DNA from: Nostoc sp. 'Peltigera membranacea cyanobiont' 210A
GTDB taxonomy: Bacteria; Cyanobacteriota; Cyanobacteriia; Cyanobacteriales; Nostocaceae
Length of the DNA: 64,000 bases
NCBI RefSeq assembly: GCF_002246015.1
Contig: NZ_NOLJ01000005.1
Span: forward strand, 355,813 to 419,812
Direction: 5' to 3'
This document shows, in pieces, positions 60,341-64,000 of this stretch. The notes beneath the pieces were generated by a model. It was not told where the DNA came from and ran no database searches. It saw only the letters and a list, made by a program, of their open reading frames with translations. A program made the translations under genes and the position numbers. Numbering within the stretch: position 1 is the stretch's first letter; each line of letters begins with the position of its first letter.

Positions 60341-61735
60341 TTAACACCAGGTTTGCAGAACATGACCCTTCAACTGTTGTCCTAACCAAGGTGTATTCTG
60401 TGAAAGTGTATAAAGACTTTTCCGTTCGACTTTCCAAGTTTGCTGGGGATCAAATAAAGTAAGTTCCGCTGGTTGATGAGGTAGAATCGCACTTACTTTT
60501 TGCCCCAAACACTCTGCTGGATTGGTACTCAATGCCCGCCATAATTCTAAAGCTGTAAATTCCTCAGTTTCAACGAGATATTGCCACAGTAAAGGTAATG
60601 CTAGCTCTAAACCAATTGCCCCAGCTGGTGCTTCGGCAAAGGCTTGGACTTTTTCTTCGTAGCTGTAGGGTGTGTGATCGATCGCGATCGCATCAATCGC
60701 ACCGGCACGTACCCCTGCACGCAACGCCGCCACATCACGAGGATTTCCTAAAGGCGGGTCTAAATGCAAGCTTGTGTGATAACTCTTAACTGCTTTGGTA
60801 TCAAGTAAAAGGTGCATCCAGGTGGTGCTGGCGGTGATGGGTAAACCAGCCGCTTTAGCTGAAGCGATTAATTCCACGCTGCGAGCTGTAGAGACACGCA
60901 TGATATGAACTGGTGTGCCGATGGTTGCAACCAATTCCAGCATGGCTGCGATCGCAGTTGTTTCAGCGCTGGCGGGGATTGGGGGTAAACCAAAACGGAG
61001 AGCATTTGTCCCTTCTCTCATTACACCATTTGCTGTTAACTGGCGATCGCTAGGCCAAAATGCGACTGGTTTGCCCAATGGCTGGAGATACTCTAACACT
61101 CGCCGCACCAGCGCCAAATTTTCTAAAGGTTTACCATCAGTAAAACCCACAACTCCAGCAGACGCTAAATCTGCCAATTCCGTCATCTGCTTCCCAGCAA
61201 CATCTACGGTGATCGCACCCCAGATATGAAGCAAGGGGGCAGGGGAGTGGGGAATCTGGGGAGACAAACTCTTCTCTGCTCCTCTGCTCCTCTGCCCCTC
61301 TGACCCTCGGTCACTGAGCGTAGCCGTACCACTTCGTGGAAGCAAGCTACGCGCAGCCTCTCGTAGAGAAGTGCTGCCCCTCTGCCCCTCTGCCCTCTTC
61401 TGCTGCAACTGTGCCACAAGCGCAGGGTTATCAATAACTGGGGATGTATCGGGTAAAATGCTAACTCTGGTAAAGCCGCCAGCAGCAGCAGCTTGTAAGA
61501 AAGACGAAAGGGTTTCCCGTTCCTCAAAGCCAGGTTCACCAGAGTGGCTGTACAAATCCACTAATCCAGGGCCGAGAACTAATCCCTGACAATCTCTGAT
61601 TTGAGTATCAGAACTGATGTCAGAAATGTGCGAAGCCACTTCTCGGATATAACCATCAGCAATCAGCACATCAAAGAGTTCGTCGATTTCAGAAACAGGG
61701 TCAATCACTCGTACTTTTTGCAGCAGTTCAGTCAT
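60341..61735 (-). CDS. pyrC: Dihydroorotase homologue lacking metal ligands
   Basis: The 464-residue protein has dihydroorotase (type I) layout, with GLVDLYSHSGEPGFEERET where active enzymes read D-x-H-x-H-x-R-x-P-G: the first His is Tyr62, and the substrate Arg is Gly. HIMRVSTA replaces HICHVST, and TTWMHLLLD replaces TPHHLLL. The DxH motif (IDHTPYS) is kept. So several Zn ligands are gone and catalysis is unlikely; it may be a PyrC'-type structural subunit of aspartate carbamoyltransferase. A roughly 52-residue low-complexity insertion (about 113-167) derives from repeats. Confidence 0.82.
   Translation of the reverse strand: MTELLQKVRVIDPVSEIDELFDVLIADGYIREVASHISDISSDTQIRDCQGLVLGPGLVDLYSHSGEPGFEERETLSSFLQAAAAGGFTRVSILPDTSPVIDNPALVAQLQQKRAEGQRGSTSLREAARSLLPRSGTATLSDRGSEGQRSRGAEKSLSPQIPHSPAPLLHIWGAITVDVAGKQMTELADLASAGVVGFTDGKPLENLALVRRVLEYLQPLGKPVAFWPSDRQLTANGVMREGTNALRFGLPPIPASAETTAIAAMLELVATIGTPVHIMRVSTARSVELIASAKAAGLPITASTTWMHLLLDTKAVKSYHTSLHLDPPLGNPRDVAALRAGVRAGAIDAIAIDHTPYSYEEKVQAFAEAPAGAIGLELALPLLWQYLVETEEFTALELWRALSTNPAECLGQKVSAILPHQPAELTLFDPQQTWKVERKSLYTLSQNTPWLGQQLKGHVLQTWC
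61236..61400. repeat. Composite repeat inserted in frame in pyrC-like gene
   Basis: The stretch combines CTCCTCTGCCCCTCTG-type blocks at both ends with GCGTAGCC / CTCGTAGAGAAG blocks in the middle (61318-61372), the same family as in glpK. It is in frame and adds Arg/Gly/Ser-rich sequence. Confidence 0.75.
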
Positions 61736-61828
61736 AAAAGTTTTTAGTTATGAGTTAGGAGTTAAGTAGGTAGGCATAATTAAACATAAAGTAAAATCCT
61801 AGTTCATAGTGAGCGATTCATCGCTCAA

Positions 61829-61866
61829 AGCAAGGATTATTAGGACTAAAGTCCTGACTACAAACT
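61829..61866. repeat. Dispersed palindrome
   Basis: GCAAGGATTATTAGGACTAAAGT and CCTGACTACAAAC relate to the AGTAAGGACTTTAGTCCTTA family at 21699 and 63571. Nearby 61924-61972 is a simple CTCACTCCTAACTCCTCACT repeat. Confidence 0.5.
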
Positions 61867-61973
61867 TTAATTTATTTACGTCTAGCTACTTATGAGTTAT
61901 TTGTTCTTCAGTCATTAGCTTCTAACTTTATTCCTCACTCCTCACTCCTAACTCCTCACTCCTCACTCAGCAC

Positions 61974-63326
61974 TCACAACGCTCCCGCTGCTGTTTTATC
62001 TAGTACGCCTCCACCAAAGTGATAGGTGATATTCATCGCTTGCAGTACTGGTAAACCATCGATTCCAGCAGGGTAGTCGATAACACTAACTGCACCGTTA
62101 CCCTGACGAAAACTCCAGAAGTTTTCCAGCGATAAACCCAGAATGTGACAAAGCAAGGTTTTGTTAGTAGCGTCATGAGCTACTACTAATACAGTTTTGA
62201 ATTGATTATTTGATGCTGCTTGCAGAATTGATTGCCAAGCTGCAACACTGCGCTCCCACACTTGTTGCAAATTCTCCCCTTCAGGCATTTGCACTTGCGT
62301 TGGTATCAGCCGCCATCGCTGCAACTCTCCCGGAAACTCTTGCTCTATCTCTGTTTCTAATTTTCCTTCCCAGAGACCATGACTGATTTCTCTTAAACCA
62401 TCTTGCAATTCTAACTTTACATTAGGATGTTGTTTTAAGATAATCTCTGCTGTTTCTTTAGGGCGCAGCATTGTGCTACTTACAGCAAAATTAATCTCTA
62501 CGTCTTGGAGAAATTCGCCTGCTTTTTGCGACTGTTGTCTACCGTTGTCGTTGAGGGGGACATCAATTTGACCTTGAAACCGGGTTTGGCGATTCCAGTC
62601 AGTTTCCCCATGACGCACTAGCAACAATCGTACTCCTTGATGATCCGGTCGCAATGAGGGTAAAGATTCTCCGGTGTGTTGCGTCTGATTTAAGGATTCT
62701 AGCTGGACTGGTTCGCCCAATCCTCCAGCAAAATTTAGTACGGTGATGCCACAGTTAGATTGCTGTATTGAATGATAGCGACTGGGAGGAATTCCTAGCG
62801 CTGTGCTAATCAGGGCGCGATTAATTCCGTTATGTCCCACGATGAGAATAGTTTCGCCTTGATGTTGAGACAAAATTTCTTGCCAAAACTGCCGTGCTTG
62901 TTCGTATAAAGCAAGAACGGGAAAGTGTTCTCTTGTCCCTTGTGCATCATTAAGCAGCATCCGCAGTTCGTCGGGGCGTTGATGCCAAGTGCGGTAGTCT
63001 TCGGCAAATTTTTGCTTGACTTCAGAAGTTAGCAGTGCTTCCCATAAAGGTAGGTCGATTTCTAGCAGCAAATCAGAAGCTTGAACTACAGCAGATTGTT
63101 CAGCATGAGCCGCTAACTCACTATGGATAATATCTGCTGTGTGTTTCGCTCGTTGTAAGGGACTGCTGTAAATCGCATTAAATAAGATATTGCTGAGGGC
63201 TTTGCCTACTTTACTGGCATGGTTACGACCTTTTTCGGTTAATGTTGACGCATCAGTGCGTCCTTGGATACGCCGCTCGGTGTTATAACCGCTTTGACCG
63301 TGGCGCACAATGATGACACGAGTCAT
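61974..63326 (-). CDS. Tandem two-domain histidine phosphatase
   Basis: The 450-residue protein contains two phosphoglycerate-mutase-like domains. Domain 1 has IIVRHGQSGYNTERRIQGRT and LIVGHNGINRALI; domain 2 has LLVRHGETDWNRQTRFQGQI, YSSPLQRAKHT-like SSTMLRPKETAE and VVAHDATNKTLL. Both RHG motifs with the catalytic His are intact. Double-domain histidine phosphatases occur in cyanobacteria. The substrate is unknown; dPGM, acid phosphatase or sugar-phosphatase activity are all possible. Confidence 0.88.
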   Translation of the reverse strand: MTRVIIVRHGQSGYNTERRIQGRTDASTLTEKGRNHASKVGKALSNILFNAIYSSPLQRAKHTADIIHSELAAHAEQSAVVQASDLLLEIDLPLWEALLTSEVKQKFAEDYRTWHQRPDELRMLLNDAQGTREHFPVLALYEQARQFWQEILSQHQGETILIVGHNGINRALISTALGIPPSRYHSIQQSNCGITVLNFAGGLGEPVQLESLNQTQHTGESLPSLRPDHQGVRLLLVRHGETDWNRQTRFQGQIDVPLNDNGRQQSQKAGEFLQDVEINFAVSSTMLRPKETAEIILKQHPNVKLELQDGLREISHGLWEGKLETEIEQEFPGELQRWRLIPTQVQMPEGENLQQVWERSVAAWQSILQAASNNQFKTVLVVAHDATNKTLLCHILGLSLENFWSFRQGNGAVSVIDYPAGIDGLPVLQAMNITYHFGGGVLDKTAAGAL

Positions 63327-63717
63327 CTCAAAGCCCTCCTCTTATCTTGACGATTAATTTTACTGCAAAACGATTGCATAATTATCGACTCAGGAAGGCG
63401 GATTGAGTCAGGTGCAAAATTTTATTCTGGTAGAGGAGACAGGACGATTGGCTAAAACTGCCGTTGTCTTAACGATATTTTCTAATAAAGCTGTTTTGAT
63501 TTAAGTATAAATACAAGAGTGAAAATATTGTGCTTAGTGCAATATTTAAGCTAGTAAAGAAAAGTTTATAGTAAGAACTTTAGTGTTTAGAAAATTAAAG
63601 ACTAAAGTCCTTACTACGAACTTGTTTACCTTACTAATTGAAACTTGACAGATTATCAGCAAACATTTTGGGCAAGGCATAATTAATTAAAACTACAACG
63701 TCAGCCTTTATACTTGC
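63327..63717. other. Spacer with dispersed palindrome
   Basis: No gene. GTAAGAACTTTAGT (63571-63584) and ACTAAAGTCCTTAC (63601-63614) form an inverted pair of the family at 21699. The rest is AT-rich. Confidence 0.55.
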
Positions 63718-64000
63718 TTATTCTCTTCCTATATCTAAATGTACTTGCAATCCATCATTGTCACTGTCTGACTGAGCCGGTGTTAAGAAAACTGAAGTGT
63801 CTGGCTGTGATAATGATTCGTTAAAGCGGATTGTGGCTGGAGTTTTATTTTCTCTTCTATTATTACGGTTAGAAAGAGTTGCTGGATTAGTTTGCTCAAA
63901 AAAACTCCTAAAGTCATCTTGGGCTGTTTTCTTCTCGATTCCAAGTAGAGAATCACCAGTTAATCTATATTGTCCGGTATTTGAGTTTGATGCTGGCGAT
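63718..64000 (-). CDS. C-terminal end of an unknown gene (runs off edge)
   Basis: The minus-strand frame from the edge (complete codons from 63999) to TAA at 63718-63720 is open for 93 residues: it includes DSLLGIEKKTAQDDFRSFFE and ends DNDGLQVHLDIGRE. It is rich in Asn, Ser, Thr and Gln, like a disordered tail. The start and most of the gene lie beyond the window. No function can be assigned. Confidence 0.6.
   Translation of the reverse strand, partial: SPASNSNTGQYRLTGDSLLGIEKKTAQDDFRSFFEQTNPATLSNRNNRRENKTPATIRFNESLSQPDTSVFLTPAQSDSDNDGLQVHLDIGRE

Overview
The window looks like a chromosomal segment of a filamentous, Nostoc/Anabaena-type cyanobacterium. The evidence is the very frequent HIP1 octamer (GCGATCGC), genes typical of photosynthetic cyanobacteria (Raf1-type RuBisCO accumulation factor, MenG/UbiE-type methyltransferase, a Ycf37-like TPR protein, a TopA with a long C-terminal repeat region) and many short dispersed repeats of the kind that crowd Nostocales genomes. 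I see no rRNA, tRNA, CRISPR array or complete insertion sequence. Products were assigned by reading motifs; no database search was run.

Layout. 1-10.7 kb: argC, a PD-(D/E)XK-like protein, glpK, a CPBP intramembrane protease, a PAS-CRP regulator, an exported thioredoxin-fold protein, and an Rpn-type nuclease with a partial duplicate. 10.8-18.2 kb: a 14-copy 21-bp tandem repeat followed by a large TPR-CHAT protease gene, a small protein 3 bp downstream and a coiled-coil/transmembrane protein. This is the most system-like block of the window. 18.3-26.7 kb: a TerB-like gene, mutS, a cyclophilin, a copper amine oxidase, a Ycf37-like gene, an amino-acid-type binding protein, and rpmI-rplT. 26.8-36.4 kb: a truncated GrpB gene, small unknowns, a lipoprotein with an internal duplication, a UvrD-like helicase, raf1, a REC-GAF regulator, menG and a DUF445 protein. 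36.6-46.7 kb is an accessory stretch: an Rpn nuclease, a Uma2 protein, an 801-residue protein with a HamA/DUF1837-like nuclease centre, a P450 and a Rieske oxygenase divergent from a TetR regulator, a wrecked DUF4160/DUF2442 pair interrupted by a MITE, a DUF4145 protein, and a PIN/RHH toxin-antitoxin pair. 46.7-54.5 kb: a 7TM-HD phosphodiesterase, a degenerate ADP-ribosylglycohydrolase, aroQ, a 46-residue ORF and topA. 54.5-64 kb: a tandem duplication of DUF6745-type genes (the second frameshifted), a REC-histidine kinase facing two receiver-truncated kinases, a dihydroorotase homologue lacking metal ligands, a two-domain histidine phosphatase and the 3' end of an unknown gene.

How the parts relate. 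The housekeeping genes are mostly scattered single units, as is usual in these genomes. The accessory genes cluster by theme: nucleases and toxin-antitoxin-like pairs between 36 and 47 kb, and a probable protease-based response operon at 11-18 kb. A second theme is repeat invasion. Dispersed elements sit in spacers as inverted-repeat MITEs, one with an 8-bp and one with a 5-bp target duplication. They also appear as in-frame insertions inside glpK, mutS and the pyrC-like gene, while the DUF2442 gene was disrupted.
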